Notes under the pieces: generated by a model
Seen by the model: the letters and a program-made list of their open reading frames with translations, nothing else
The model's database searches: none
What the model was told of the DNA's origin: nothing
Program-made: the position numbers and the translations under genes
Shown: piece by piece, positions 17,923 to 26,732 of the stretch
Position numbering within the stretch: the first letter of the stretch is position 1
How the letters are laid out: every line of letters starts with the position of its first letter
Assembly (NCBI GenBank): GCA_009693575.1
Contig: SHWZ01000003.1
Span: 24,572-88,571, forward strand
Direction: 5' to 3'
Source: Flavobacteriaceae bacterium
GTDB lineage: Bacteria; Bacteroidota; Bacteroidia; UKL13-3
Length of the DNA: 64,000 nt

Positions 17923-20710
17923 AAGTATGAAGTACTCAATAAAAATCGGGTTGAGGATTTTGTTATTCCTAATTCCTAATTTTGGATTCTTAATTCCTTC
18001 CGTCGCCCAATTCACCCAATACGTCAACCCATTCATCGGCACTGGTGGACATGGGCATACCTTCCCTGGGGCGGTTACTCCGTTTGGGATGGTGGCTTTG
18101 AGTCCGGATACGCGGATTGATGGCAGTTGGGATGGATGCAGCGGCTATCATTATGATGATTCGTTGATATATGGCTTCTCGCATACGCATCTAAGTGGCA
18201 CGGGCTGCAGCGATTTGGGTGATGTGGCTTTTCTTCCGATGTTTGGTAATTCTCCAAACATTTTCGCCTACATGCAGGATACATTTCGGGTGGAATTTTC
18301 TCATAAAAACGAGGAAGCAAAGGCAGGTTATTACAGGGTGCAAATGGACAACGGCATCAAGGTGGAACTTACTGCTAGCCAACGGGTAGGGTTTCAACGG
18401 TATGGCTACACAAAAGATGGATACTCATTGGTGATTCTGAACCTGAAACATAGGGATGAATTGCTGGAAGGAAGACTGATAAAAATAAACAACCAAACCT
18501 ACAAAGGGCTGAGGCGGAGCAAGGCCTGGGCAAAAAACCAAAGTGCATATTTCTGTTTCAACCTGAGCAAAGACCCTGAGCAGGCTATGATAACCAAAGA
18601 CGAAAAAGGCAACGATGCATTGCTGTATATGCTTTTCAAAGTGCGGGCTGGGGAAAATATTCTGATCAAGACCGGCATCTCAGCCGTGGACGAAGAAGGA
18701 GCGGAACTGAACCTGAATACCGAAATCCCCCATTGGGACTTTGAAAAAACAAAAAAAGAAGCCGAAGCAACTTGGAACAAGGAGTTGAGTTGCATTGATG
18801 TGTTATCATCTCCGCTCTCCTTTGGAAAGGGGTCGGAGGTGAGGCCAAAGAATATTCCCTCTCTGGGGGATTTAGAGAAGTTTACCATCTTCTACACCGC
18901 TATCTACCACTGCTTTATCCACCCAAGTATATATAACGATGTGGACCACCGCTACCGTGGGCGTGACAACCAAATACATACAGCAGAAGGTTTCGATTAT
19001 TATACCGTTTTCTCCTTGTGGGATACTTACAGGGCTTTGCATCCTTTGTTCAACATTGTACAGCGTAAACGCAATTTGGATTTCATCAAAACCTTTTTGG
19101 CACAATACGACCAAGTGGGTAGGCTTCCCGTATGGGAACTCTGGGGCAACGAAACCGATTGCATGATTGGCTACCATGCGGTGAGTGTGATTACTGATGC
19201 TTACGTTCATGGAATACGAGATTTTGATGTAGTGAAAGCCCGTAGAGCAATGTATAGCATAGCCAACAGCAATTGGGCAGGTATAGCTATTTATAGAAAG
19301 AAAGGATATTTGGAAGTGGATGATGAACCTGAATCGGTTAGTAAGACTTTGGAGTATAGTTATGATGATTGGTGTATTGATAATTTTGTAGCCTACACTA
19401 GTGAAGGAGGACGGGTTGAGAGTAACAACACAGAAAGTTTCTATAATGCCCGCAACCTATATGATGCAGAAAACAAATTTTTCAGACCACGAAAAAATGG
19501 AGGGTGGTTAAAGCCATTCGACCCACGAGAAGTGAATAATCAGTATACTGAAGCCAATGGCTGGCAGTACACTTTTGCTACGCCACACTTGCTTCAATAC
19601 GTTGATACAACACTCTTGGATAGCCTGTTTTCTGCGAACACTCAAACTACTGGAAGAACCCAGTCGGACATCAGCGGAATGATAGGCCAGTATGCCCACG
19701 GCAACGAGCCTAGCCATCACATTGCATTTCTTTATTCAGTATTAGGGCATCCAGAAAAGACAGATAGTATCGTTAAATATATCCAAAATAATTTCTATAA
19801 GAACACCCCTGACGGATTGATAGGAAACGAAGATTGCGGCCAAATGAGTGCTTGGTATGTGTGGGCGGCTTTGGGCAAATATCCTGTGACTCCAGGAACC
19901 ATGACGTATGGTGATTGTAACCCAATTTTTCGAGTACAGAAATTTGACTCTTTGCAAGCGTTCAAATGGCAACTTAGACCATGGATGCCGCCAGTGGACG
20001 AAAATCTGCCAATCATAATTGATGACGGCGGTCAAATATTTCGTTCAAGTCTTACCATATCAATCAAATATTTAGGCTCGAATCGAGGGGTTAAATGTGA
20101 AGTGGAATACGATGACAAAAGCAGAGGAAAAATGAAGTTTGAGTACACAAAACCATTTACAATATTTGCATCTGCCACGGTGACCGCAAGTGGGTCTTAT
20201 AAAAATAAACAATCTGTTGCTCACTTCTACAAAATTCCCAACGACTATACAACAACCTTAATTTCAACTCCCCGAAAACTATACACGGAGCATGGTGGTC
20301 AAACACTGACGGATGGACTGAGAGGTAGCAAAGAATGGCGAAAAGGCAGGTGGCTCGGCTTTCAATACGAAGATTTTGAAGCAATAATTGATTTGAAAGA
20401 AATGAAGAGGGTGAGGAGGGTTGCCATTGGCTGCTTGCAAGACAGCCGTTCATGGATTTTGATTCCCAATCAAATCACGGTGGAGTATTCTACAAATGGT
20501 AAGCGGTTTCGACCATTGGGTAGCATAGTAACTGATGTAGCAGACACTACCACCGATGTTGTCATCAAAGATTTTGAAGTTCAACTGCTCAAACAAGTGA
20601 AAGCAAAATACATAAAAGTAAAAGCTACCAACTACGGCAAACTCCCAGCTTGGCATCCCGGCAAGGGTGATGAAGCCCTTATTTTTATTGATGAAATAAA
20701 AGTCGAGTAG
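17915..20710 (+). CDS. GH92 family alpha-mannosidase with repeat-derived insert
   Basis: 931 aa from the ATG at 17915 (17927 also possible). The signal peptide ends IPSVAQ. GH92 signatures are present: YVNPFIGTGGHGHTFPGA, GFSHTHLSGTGCSDLGD, LWDTYRALHPL, GNEPSHHIAFLY and GNEDCGQMSAWYVWAALG. The last ~150 residues form an F5/8-type (discoidin) carbohydrate-binding domain. The family consists of calcium-dependent, inverting exo-alpha-mannosidases acting on glycans, so this is probably a periplasmic or surface enzyme. Residues 297-322 (SSPLSFGKGSEVRPKNIP and following) are encoded by sequence that resembles an intergenic repeat and sit where other GH92 proteins usually have a short loop. The gene is convergent with a glycosyltransferase, 5 bases apart. 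Confidence 0.93.
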   Translation: MNKSMKYSIKIGLRILLFLIPNFGFLIPSVAQFTQYVNPFIGTGGHGHTFPGAVTPFGMVALSPDTRIDGSWDGCSGYHYDDSLIYGFSHTHLSGTGCSDLGDVAFLPMFGNSPNIFAYMQDTFRVEFSHKNEEAKAGYYRVQMDNGIKVELTASQRVGFQRYGYTKDGYSLVILNLKHRDELLEGRLIKINNQTYKGLRRSKAWAKNQSAYFCFNLSKDPEQAMITKDEKGNDALLYMLFKVRAGENILIKTGISAVDEEGAELNLNTEIPHWDFEKTKKEAEATWNKELSCIDVLSSPLSFGKGSEVRPKNIPSLGDLEKFTIFYTAIYHCFIHPSIYNDVDHRYRGRDNQIHTAEGFDYYTVFSLWDTYRALHPLFNIVQRKRNLDFIKTFLAQYDQVGRLPVWELWGNETDCMIGYHAVSVITDAYVHGIRDFDVVKARRAMYSIANSNWAGIAIYRKKGYLEVDDEPESVSKTLEYSYDDWCIDNFVAYTSEGGRVESNNTESFYNARNLYDAENKFFRPRKNGGWLKPFDPREVNNQYTEANGWQYTFATPHLLQYVDTTLLDSLFSANTQTTGRTQSDISGMIGQYAHGNEPSHHIAFLYSVLGHPEKTDSIVKYIQNNFYKNTPDGLIGNEDCGQMSAWYVWAALGKYPVTPGTMTYGDCNPIFRVQKFDSLQAFKWQLRPWMPPVDENLPIIIDDGGQIFRSSLTISIKYLGSNRGVKCEVEYDDKSRGKMKFEYTKPFTIFASATVTASGSYKNKQSVAHFYKIPNDYTTTLISTPRKLYTEHGGQTLTDGLRGSKEWRKGRWLGFQYEDFEAIIDLKEMKRVRRVAIGCLQDSRSWILIPNQITVEYSTNGKRFRPLGSIVTDVADTTTDVVIKDFEVQLLKQVKAKYIKVKATNYGKLPAWHPGKGDEALIFIDEIKVE
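18811..18880 (+). repeat. Intergenic-type repeat embedded in the GH92 coding region
   Basis: CTCCTTTGGAAAGGGG followed by GGAGGTGAGGCC (18835-18846), and then CCCTCTCTGGGGGATTTAG (18858-18875), resemble intergenic palindromic elements. The reverse complement begins GGCCTCACC, as does the intergenic copy at 52185-52218. It stays in frame and adds about 20-26 residues to the enzyme. Confidence 0.6.
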
Positions 20711-20721
20711 GTTTTCTACTC
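20705..20721. terminator. Hairpin carrying both convergent stop codons
   Basis: GAGTAG, loop GTTTT, CTACTC. The TAG of the GH92 gene (20708-20710) is the 3' half of the left arm and the stop of the minus-strand glycosyltransferase (CTA, 20716-20718) begins the right arm. A possible weak shared terminator; there is no strong T-run on either side. Confidence 0.35.
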
Positions 20722-21888
20722 TGCGTACAAGGCCTCAAAGCCGTTGAGCATGGTTTCGCGGGTATGGTGTTTCAAGATTCGTTGGTAGGCAGCTTCGGCC
20801 ATTTCTGTACGTTGTACTTGTGTCAGTTTTGTATAGTTGATAACTGCATCGGCCATCGCCTGTGGTTTACGCATCGGCACCATGAATCCGCTCCTCCCAT
20901 TTTCAATTACCTCAGCCATACCACCACAGTCGGTGCTCACCACTATCGTTCCAACAGCCATCGCCTCCAACACCACATTAGCCACTCCTTCTTCTACACT
21001 TGGCAATAAAAGCACATGACTTTCTTGCACTTTTTCTAATACTAAGTGGTGAAGAAGACCATTGATTATTTTTACATGATTTTCAAGTCCAAGTTGACGA
21101 ATTTGGTAACGCAATTCTTCTGGCAAACCGCCTTGTGCCACCAATGTATACTGAGCATCAACTCCACTCTTTCGCAACAAGTGTAATGACTGGATGGCAT
21201 AATTATACCCCTTTTTCCAATGGAATCTTCCAATCGAAGTAAGCCTTAGTTGGCCACCTATATATTCTTTGGGGGCTTTGTATGTATTAATCACCCCGGG
21301 GCTGATTGCTGAATAGATTGTATGTATCTTTTGTGGAACAGCACCATACTTCTCCGCCTCCTTACCTATTGCATTGCTTACCGCATGAAAGCCTGTCATT
21401 TTTGGAAATATTTCTTGGTAAGACTCCGCCAATCCTTCCCGAACGAGAGGTGCATAATTAATATGAGCACCTCTAAGGCTAAGATAGATAGGGCAAGTTA
21501 ACAATTCCATCAACTCCGAATAGAAAGGGGGATGCGATGCCCATTGAAAGTGAAATTTATCTACTTGGTGACGAAGGATGGGCAAGTACAAACTAAGTTT
21601 CAAGATGGCAAGTTTCCACTCATTCTTGCGAAAACATAACTTGACTGTTTTCCACCAAAGTGCCGGATTGGAAAAAAGCATTAACAGCGACTGTTTAAGG
21701 ACAAAAGGAATGACGCTGTATAGTTTTGTTGGCGTGGGATAAACATGGATATTGGCAGCAGGGTAGTCTTTCTTCTTTCGCTCATATCCAAAAAGATATA
21801 TTTGATGGCCAGCCTCTGCTAGTGTCTCAATCAAATTTTCAATAAAGGTAGGGGCAGGTATTTCTGCTGCAAAAATGGCTACCTTCAT
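20716..21888 (-). CDS. GT4-type glycosyltransferase
   Basis: 390 aa from the ATG at 21888 (MKVAIFAAEIPAP). GT-B fold of the GT4 family: the C-terminal domain shows LTSIGRFHWKKGYNYAIQSL, and the nucleotide-sugar signature HVLLLPSVEEGVANVVLEAMAVGTIVV with the E-x7-E pattern. It transfers a sugar from a nucleotide donor to an unknown acceptor, probably in surface polysaccharide or glycolipid synthesis. Its ATG overlaps the TGA of the upstream YdeI-like gene (ATGA), so translation is coupled. No other polysaccharide genes are adjacent. Confidence 0.88.
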   Translation of the reverse strand: MKVAIFAAEIPAPTFIENLIETLAEAGHQIYLFGYERKKKDYPAANIHVYPTPTKLYSVIPFVLKQSLLMLFSNPALWWKTVKLCFRKNEWKLAILKLSLYLPILRHQVDKFHFQWASHPPFYSELMELLTCPIYLSLRGAHINYAPLVREGLAESYQEIFPKMTGFHAVSNAIGKEAEKYGAVPQKIHTIYSAISPGVINTYKAPKEYIGGQLRLTSIGRFHWKKGYNYAIQSLHLLRKSGVDAQYTLVAQGGLPEELRYQIRQLGLENHVKIINGLLHHLVLEKVQESHVLLLPSVEEGVANVVLEAMAVGTIVVSTDCGGMAEVIENGRSGFMVPMRKPQAMADAVINYTKLTQVQRTEMAEAAYQRILKHHTRETMLNGFEALYAE

Positions 21889-22490
21889 TTGCTTTGGTAC
21901 TTCCAATTACGCCCTTTGCCTTGTGCAATCCATTCTATCGCTGTAGTCATGCGTTTTTCGCGGGTAGCTTCTGTTTTGGCTTCTGTTATCCATTCAACAT
22001 ATTCTTTCTTAAAACTATAACTTCCCGCCTCAAAAATTGTGTGGGCTTTTTTGTCCCGTTGAAGCTCTTTCATTAAATAATCAGGCACTTCAAGTTCTTG
22101 GGTTGCTTTACTTTTTGAAGCCTTGGTTATTTTAATATTTTCATCGTTTAGCCACTTCGCTTCATTGATGTATTCAATCAGTATTTTTTCAGTTGGTAAT
22201 TGTTCCTTTGATTCAATCCGGCCAAGGACTCCCATTGCTTCCTCGGTTTCCATAATGTTGCACGGGTCTTTCATAATTGAATACTTCCAGAAGCCAAATG
22301 TGCAATGCTTTTTGAAAGAAGCCATGCCACAAAATAGACCTTTGTAATCGAAGCTTGGCATTCCCCACTTCATCGTTTCGGTCACCTCGGGGCAGGCCTT
22401 GTGTACCAACGCCCGCAACCAACTGAGTATAGGTTTGGCAAATGGCTGGGCTTTGTCAATATATAAATCTATGCGTGGATCTCGTGTCAA
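21885..22490 (-). CDS. DUF1801/YdeI family protein
   Basis: 201 aa. The first ~110 residues match the DUF1801 (YdhG-like) fold (KPILSWLRALVHKACPEVTETMKWGMPSFDYKG). The C-terminal part matches YdeI/OmpD-associated proteins (PDYLMKELQRDKKAHTIFE, YVEWITEAKTEATREKRM). Function is poorly known. The start is TTG at 22490, because an in-frame TGA immediately precedes it and no ATG lies nearby. A TAnnTTTG box (TATTTTTG, 22512-22519 on the minus strand) stands 21 bases upstream. It overlaps the glycosyltransferase start as ATGA. Confidence 0.83.
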   Translation of the reverse strand: MTRDPRIDLYIDKAQPFAKPILSWLRALVHKACPEVTETMKWGMPSFDYKGLFCGMASFKKHCTFGFWKYSIMKDPCNIMETEEAMGVLGRIESKEQLPTEKILIEYINEAKWLNDENIKITKASKSKATQELEVPDYLMKELQRDKKAHTIFEAGSYSFKKEYVEWITEAKTEATREKRMTTAIEWIAQGKGRNWKYQSK

Positions 22491-22511
22491 TCAAGTTGAT
22501 TATTAGTAGGG

Positions 22512-22519
22512 CAAAAATA
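22512..22519 (-). promoter_or_regulatory. -7 promoter box of the YdeI-like gene
   Basis: On the minus strand TATTTTTG matches TAnnTTTG and ends 21 bases before the TTG start at 22490. No TTG at the -33 distance was found. Confidence 0.4.
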
Positions 22520-22594
22520 GTGAGGATTGCTGAATCACGATTTTTGTTCCTAGACTCACGCTCACACCCCCAATTATCATATTCTCTCATTCAC

Positions 22595-23494
22595 CTAAGC
22601 AGCCATCTCAAAGAATTTCACCACCAAGCTGTCAAATATTTCGTTCAGGCTGAAGTTGCCTGTGAGACGCATCAACATTTGCTCTTGTTGACTTGGGTGC
22701 AGTGCAAACCAGTTAGAGGCTACCAGAAAGGCACGTAGGCTTTCAGGTCCCTCTATGGTTTTTGCCTCAAAATCTACACAGATACACCAAGTGTCGTGGC
22801 TATGCATATAGGCCTCCTCTTCCGCTTTTTCGATGAACAATACCTTGCTACCGCTCACATAAATGGGCATAATAGCTTTCTGTAGATTGTGAAATTGCAT
22901 CGAATCGGTATAGTCGAGAAACTCTCCCAAGTAAGCAACCTCATATTTCTCCAGGCGTTGCATCATTTTTTCGCGGGCTTCGCCTGCACTCCAGCCGGCC
23001 AGGGCTATGTTTCGAAGTACCCAGCTGTCGGCGACATATTTACGTAGTTCAGTAAGCACATTTCGGCTATTGTCTATGCCTTTACGGAGTATTTGGTTAT
23101 ACAAAAATTCCATGTACACATGATTGGGTAAGCCCATTTCAATCAGCACATCTTCGGCCTTGAAACCCATGATCGACGAATGTTCCAGATGAATGACATC
23201 AGGCTTAGCCACTTCGTCGAAGTATTGTTTCGACTCACTTTCAAGCTTGGCTATCAAGCGGTGAATTTCGTTTTCGCCATAGAGATACACCTCGGCCCAA
23301 GGCAGTAAGTCGATGTAGAAGTTGCTATTGGGTAGGCCAAACTTGCGAAGGATGAATTCAGACAAATCCACAGATTCTTCGAGCAGGCGAAGGCTATGGA
23401 TGTCTTCAATGCGGTCAAACTGAACACCGTGGCGTTCAAAAAGGGTTTTCAGTACGTTGCAGTAGCTGTTGATGAGGTCAAATGAGGTTTTCAT
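22595..23494 (-). CDS. Unrecognised 299-residue cytoplasmic protein
   Basis: I do not recognise the family. The ATG at 23494 gives a soluble, mostly alpha-helical and acidic protein without signal peptide or membrane segment. A middle stretch, residues ~115-215, is predicted by eye as helices (LRKYVADSWVLRNIALAGWS). The end reads as a mixed alpha/beta part (MHSHDTWCICVDFEAKTIEGPESLRAFL). No catalytic motif is seen. The 5' untranslated region is CA-rich with a repeated CAATAACA word, and a near -7 box (AACCTTTG on the minus strand, one mismatch) lies about 45 bases upstream. Codon use looks like its neighbours. It is divergent from the M48 protease. Confidence 0.7.
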   Translation of the reverse strand: MKTSFDLINSYCNVLKTLFERHGVQFDRIEDIHSLRLLEESVDLSEFILRKFGLPNSNFYIDLLPWAEVYLYGENEIHRLIAKLESESKQYFDEVAKPDVIHLEHSSIMGFKAEDVLIEMGLPNHVYMEFLYNQILRKGIDNSRNVLTELRKYVADSWVLRNIALAGWSAGEAREKMMQRLEKYEVAYLGEFLDYTDSMQFHNLQKAIMPIYVSGSKVLFIEKAEEEAYMHSHDTWCICVDFEAKTIEGPESLRAFLVASNWFALHPSQQEQMLMRLTGNFSLNEIFDSLVVKFFEMAA

Positions 23495-23636
23495 TGTTGT
23501 TATTGTTTTTTGTTATTGTTTCTGTGAATTGATGCTGCAAAGGTTTTTCAAACTATTCTCAATATGTGAGAAAAAAACATGAGTATAATAAACTTTTCGA
23601 CGGAGCAAAGACTTGCAGTCCTTCCTTTGCGGCACA

Positions 23637-24683
23637 ATGGCTAACTACACCGCCAAAGGAGAAAGCTTAGGAAAGCAGGCACATGCCAGTGTTGATGCTG
23701 GGGGACTGACCATCAACTGCGGGCACAGACACATCGTCTGGCAGGCTGCCTTCATACACAAAAAGATTGAGCGAAAACAAGGCAATTACGTTTTTCAATT
23801 TGGCGACAGCCCAGCAGAAACGTTAGAAACTTCGGAGAAATTGCTGGTAATACACTTTTTAAAACAGCACAAGAAAAGTGGCCATTACTTGCAAGGCCAA
23901 CGCAACACAATTTGGCTAAAAGGGATGCTGCTTTTACTTGGAATCTTGGTGATACTACACCTGCTGGTATACTTCTATCTATTGCCTAGGATGGCTGATG
24001 AATTCGTCAAAAGCATCCCGATAGAGCAGGAGCAAAAGTTAGGCGAAGAAATATTCAGTCAGATGAGTGACATGAACGAAGATGTGGCTAGAAGCAAAGT
24101 GCTGAACGCTTTTTTTGCGAAGCTACATTACCAGACACCTTACAAGCCCAAGCTGCATTTGGTGAAAGACGAAGTGGTGAACGCCTACGCTACTCCAGGT
24201 AGCCATATAGTTGTCACCATGGGCATTCTCTCTAAGATGAAAAGTAGCAAGGAACTCTCGGCTTTGCTAGCACACGAACTTTCACATATCAACTGTCGGC
24301 ATATTACCCGTTCACTGTGCCGAAACCTTGGCAGTTGGGCTTTGTTGAGCGTGGCCGTTGGTGATATTGGTGGTTTGTCGGGAAGGCTGTTGCAGGGAGG
24401 GGCACAATTACGAACCTTGAGTTTTTCAAGGGAATTCGAAGAAGAAGCTGACCATGAAGGTTTTGCTCAATTAATAAAGCAGGGGATAGACCCAAATGGT
24501 ATGGTGAATCTCTTTCAAAAACTTCAACAAGATCAAACGATTGATGTGGCCGAATTCATAAGTACCCACCCTGACCTTAAAAGTCGTATTGAATATACCA
24601 AGCAAAAGATTGCCAAAAGTCATTCAGTATTTTTACCAACACCAACACTTGACAGCATATTTGAGAAGCTACAAAATTGGTAG
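23637..24683 (+). CDS. M48 family metallopeptidase
   Basis: 348 aa from the ATG at 23637, chosen because TTCCTTTG (23622-23629, one mismatch to the -7 box) ends 7 bases before it. The N-terminal ~75 residues (AKGESLGKQAHASVDAGGL) look like a small beta domain of the kind preceding M48 peptidases. One membrane segment follows (about residues 96-118, MLLLLGILVILHLLVYFYLL). The peptidase domain has the zinc motif H213-E-L-S-H217 and a later zinc-ligand Glu in EEEADHEGF. By family it is a membrane-tethered zinc protease, probably facing the periplasm, perhaps in envelope protein quality control. folB follows 26 bases downstream. Confidence 0.88.
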   Translation: MANYTAKGESLGKQAHASVDAGGLTINCGHRHIVWQAAFIHKKIERKQGNYVFQFGDSPAETLETSEKLLVIHFLKQHKKSGHYLQGQRNTIWLKGMLLLLGILVILHLLVYFYLLPRMADEFVKSIPIEQEQKLGEEIFSQMSDMNEDVARSKVLNAFFAKLHYQTPYKPKLHLVKDEVVNAYATPGSHIVVTMGILSKMKSSKELSALLAHELSHINCRHITRSLCRNLGSWALLSVAVGDIGGLSGRLLQGGAQLRTLSFSREFEEEADHEGFAQLIKQGIDPNGMVNLFQKLQQDQTIDVAEFISTHPDLKSRIEYTKQKIAKSHSVFLPTPTLDSIFEKLQNW

Positions 24684-24709
24684 CTCCCTAATTAAATAGA
24701 TAAAAAAAA

Positions 24710-25069
24710 ATGACATATACAGTTTCCCTAAAAGAACTTAAATTTCGAGCAAGGCATGGAGTGTATGCTTTTGAAAAGGAGCAAGGCAATAATTTTGTAC
24801 TGTCAATTTCAGTGACGTTTAACCTGCCAGATAATCATAACTTTGATAAATTGGAAAAGACCTACAACTATCAACTGCTGGCACAGATTGCCAAAAAGCA
24901 CATGGATACCCCTACTGACCTGCTGGAAACAGTGTGCCAGGGTATAGCTCATGAGATTAAGGAAAATAATAACATTGTAGGCTTGGAGAAGATTGTAATT
25001 TCATTGGCCAAACAAAACCCTCCGATAGGGATTGAATGCCGAGCATCGGAAGTGATGCTAGAATTTTAA
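24710..25069 (+). CDS. folB: Dihydroneopterin aldolase
   Basis: 119 aa, single-domain T-fold enzyme. Signatures: VSLKELKFRARHGVYAFEKEQGN at the N-terminus, NYQLLAQIAKKHM and LLETVCQGIAHEI. It cleaves 7,8-dihydroneopterin to 6-hydroxymethyl-dihydropterin and glycolaldehyde in folate synthesis. It lies between the M48 peptidase and creD on the same strand; no functional link is evident. Confidence 0.93.
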   Translation: MTYTVSLKELKFRARHGVYAFEKEQGNNFVLSISVTFNLPDNHNFDKLEKTYNYQLLAQIAKKHMDTPTDLLETVCQGIAHEIKENNNIVGLEKIVISLAKQNPPIGIECRASEVMLEF

Positions 25070-25119
25070 CTTTCTCAGAGTCACAGCTAGCATATTTACA
25101 GTAAAAATAAATAGGAAAC

Positions 25120-26511
25120 ATGGAAAATCAAGCCAACCCGCAACTATCGTTTATTGACCGACTCAACAAATGGTTTCGGACTTCAATTTCCGTAAAAATG
25201 GTCATTGTCGGAATATTGATTCTTATTTTACTTATCCCTACCAGTTACATCAGCAACTTAGTATGGGAACGAAAGCAAAGGGCTAGTGAAGTGGTAACAG
25301 AGATAAGTGACAAATGGGGAAAGGAGCAAAGTATTGGCGGTCCAGTGCTTTCCATACCATACACCTTCGACTATCAAGACGATAAGGGAGTAAAATATGT
25401 GGGCACTGGTTATGCTCATTTTCTGCCCAAGTATTTAGAGGTTAATACGCAGATTAATCCAGAGATTCGAAAGAGAAGCATTTTTAAGGCCATCCTATAT
25501 CAATCAGAATCGAAAATTTCTGGACATTTTGGGGCATTAGACACAAGCATTTTTAAGAATATTCCTAGACAAAATATTCGTTGGAGTGAGGCTTTCCTTT
25601 CATTTGGACTCAGTGATATGCGTGGGATAGGGAATACTATTATAACAAAATTGAATGGTGCTGAATATCAGATGAATCCTAGCATTCCAACCAATCAGTT
25701 ATTTAGCGAGGGAGTTAGCATGCCAGTGGATTTGGTGGACTCTAACAATGTCGGATTTGAGTTCGCAACTTCGCTGACAATTCGTGGAAGTCAAAATTTG
25801 AATTTTATTCCTATTGGAAAAGAAACGAGGGTGACTGTTACTTCTGAGTGGGACAGCCCGAGCTATGACGGAGCATTTTTGCCAGAAAAGAAAGACAGTT
25901 TGACAAGAGGTTTCAAGGCCTATTGGAAAGTTCTTGACTTAAACAGGAATTTTCCCCAAAGTTGGCTCATGGACCGAAATGATAATGGTGTTTCAAGTAA
26001 TTCAAAATTTGAATCAACTTCCGGCTTTTATCCCCAGTTTGCCAATACAGCTTTTGGGGTAAGGCTCATAGAAACTGTGGACGAGTATCAAAAAAATGAG
26101 CGAAGCGTTAAGTATGCAGTGTTGTTTGTTTTTCTCACTTTTCTCTTGTTTTTCTTCGTTGAAATTTCCCAAAAGCAACGTTTGCATGCATTGCAATATT
26201 TATTGATTGGAGCGGCAGTTTGTATTTTTTATGTATTGCTTATTTCGCTTAGCGAACACATCGGGTTTGACTCAGCGTACCTTTTTGCTTCGATTGCTAT
26301 CGTCTCCTTAATATCAGCATATATTAAAGGCATAACTGGAAAATTCAAACTAGCTATGGTAATCGGAGCAATGCTGTCCCTTCTTTATATCTTCCTGTAC
26401 TTTATCCTGTTATCAGAGGATAATGCCCTTTTGATTGGAAGTATCGGACTGTTTCTCATTTTGTCAACAGTGATGTACTACTCAAGAAATATAAACACGA
26501 TAGCAAAGTAA
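25120..26511 (+). CDS. creD: Inner-membrane protein CreD
   Basis: 463 aa. An N-terminal membrane segment (about residues 25-48) is followed by a large extracytoplasmic domain (to about 325, with FQSW-like FPQSWL and TAFGVRLIETVDEYQKNERSVKYAVLFV), then five to six C-terminal membrane segments. The YAVLFVFLTFLLFFFVEI block is the CreD signature. CreD is linked to envelope stress and, in Gammaproteobacteria, to the CreBC two-component system; no CreBC genes are adjacent here. Confidence 0.92.
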   Translation: MENQANPQLSFIDRLNKWFRTSISVKMVIVGILILILLIPTSYISNLVWERKQRASEVVTEISDKWGKEQSIGGPVLSIPYTFDYQDDKGVKYVGTGYAHFLPKYLEVNTQINPEIRKRSIFKAILYQSESKISGHFGALDTSIFKNIPRQNIRWSEAFLSFGLSDMRGIGNTIITKLNGAEYQMNPSIPTNQLFSEGVSMPVDLVDSNNVGFEFATSLTIRGSQNLNFIPIGKETRVTVTSEWDSPSYDGAFLPEKKDSLTRGFKAYWKVLDLNRNFPQSWLMDRNDNGVSSNSKFESTSGFYPQFANTAFGVRLIETVDEYQKNERSVKYAVLFVFLTFLLFFFVEISQKQRLHALQYLLIGAAVCIFYVLLISLSEHIGFDSAYLFASIAIVSLISAYIKGITGKFKLAMVIGAMLSLLYIFLYFILLSEDNALLIGSIGLFLILSTVMYYSRNINTIAK

Positions 26512-26581
26512 TTCTACGTCACACACTCGGCAATTTTGTCAGATTTTCAATTTTGATTTCTTATACCCACCATTCTTTCTC

Positions 26582-26611
26582 TGCCAAATGCAGGCACTAT
26601 TTCTATTGGCA
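26582..26611. repeat. Inverted repeat upstream of dnaK
   Basis: TGCCAA (26582-26587) and TTGGCA (26606-26611) are perfect inverted copies separated by 18 bases, about 120 bases before the dnaK ATG. The position suits a heat-shock operator or promoter element, but it does not match the CIRCE consensus. The rest of this 221-base gap is AT-rich with no clear gene. Confidence 0.35.
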
Positions 26612-26732
26612 AAAAGATTGTTGATGGGGGCTGAAAAGTAAAATAATTGAATTGGTAAATTCGTAAAATGCAAAGCCACTCAACTTAATTTACTGAATTC
26701 ATAAACTTTACCCAATTTACCAAACAACAACA

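Noticed and set aside
26606..26622. Sigma-54-like sequence (TTGGCA with TTG downstream) before dnaK
   Set aside because: The -12 GC is replaced by GT and no activator gene is near. Chance similarity is more likely.
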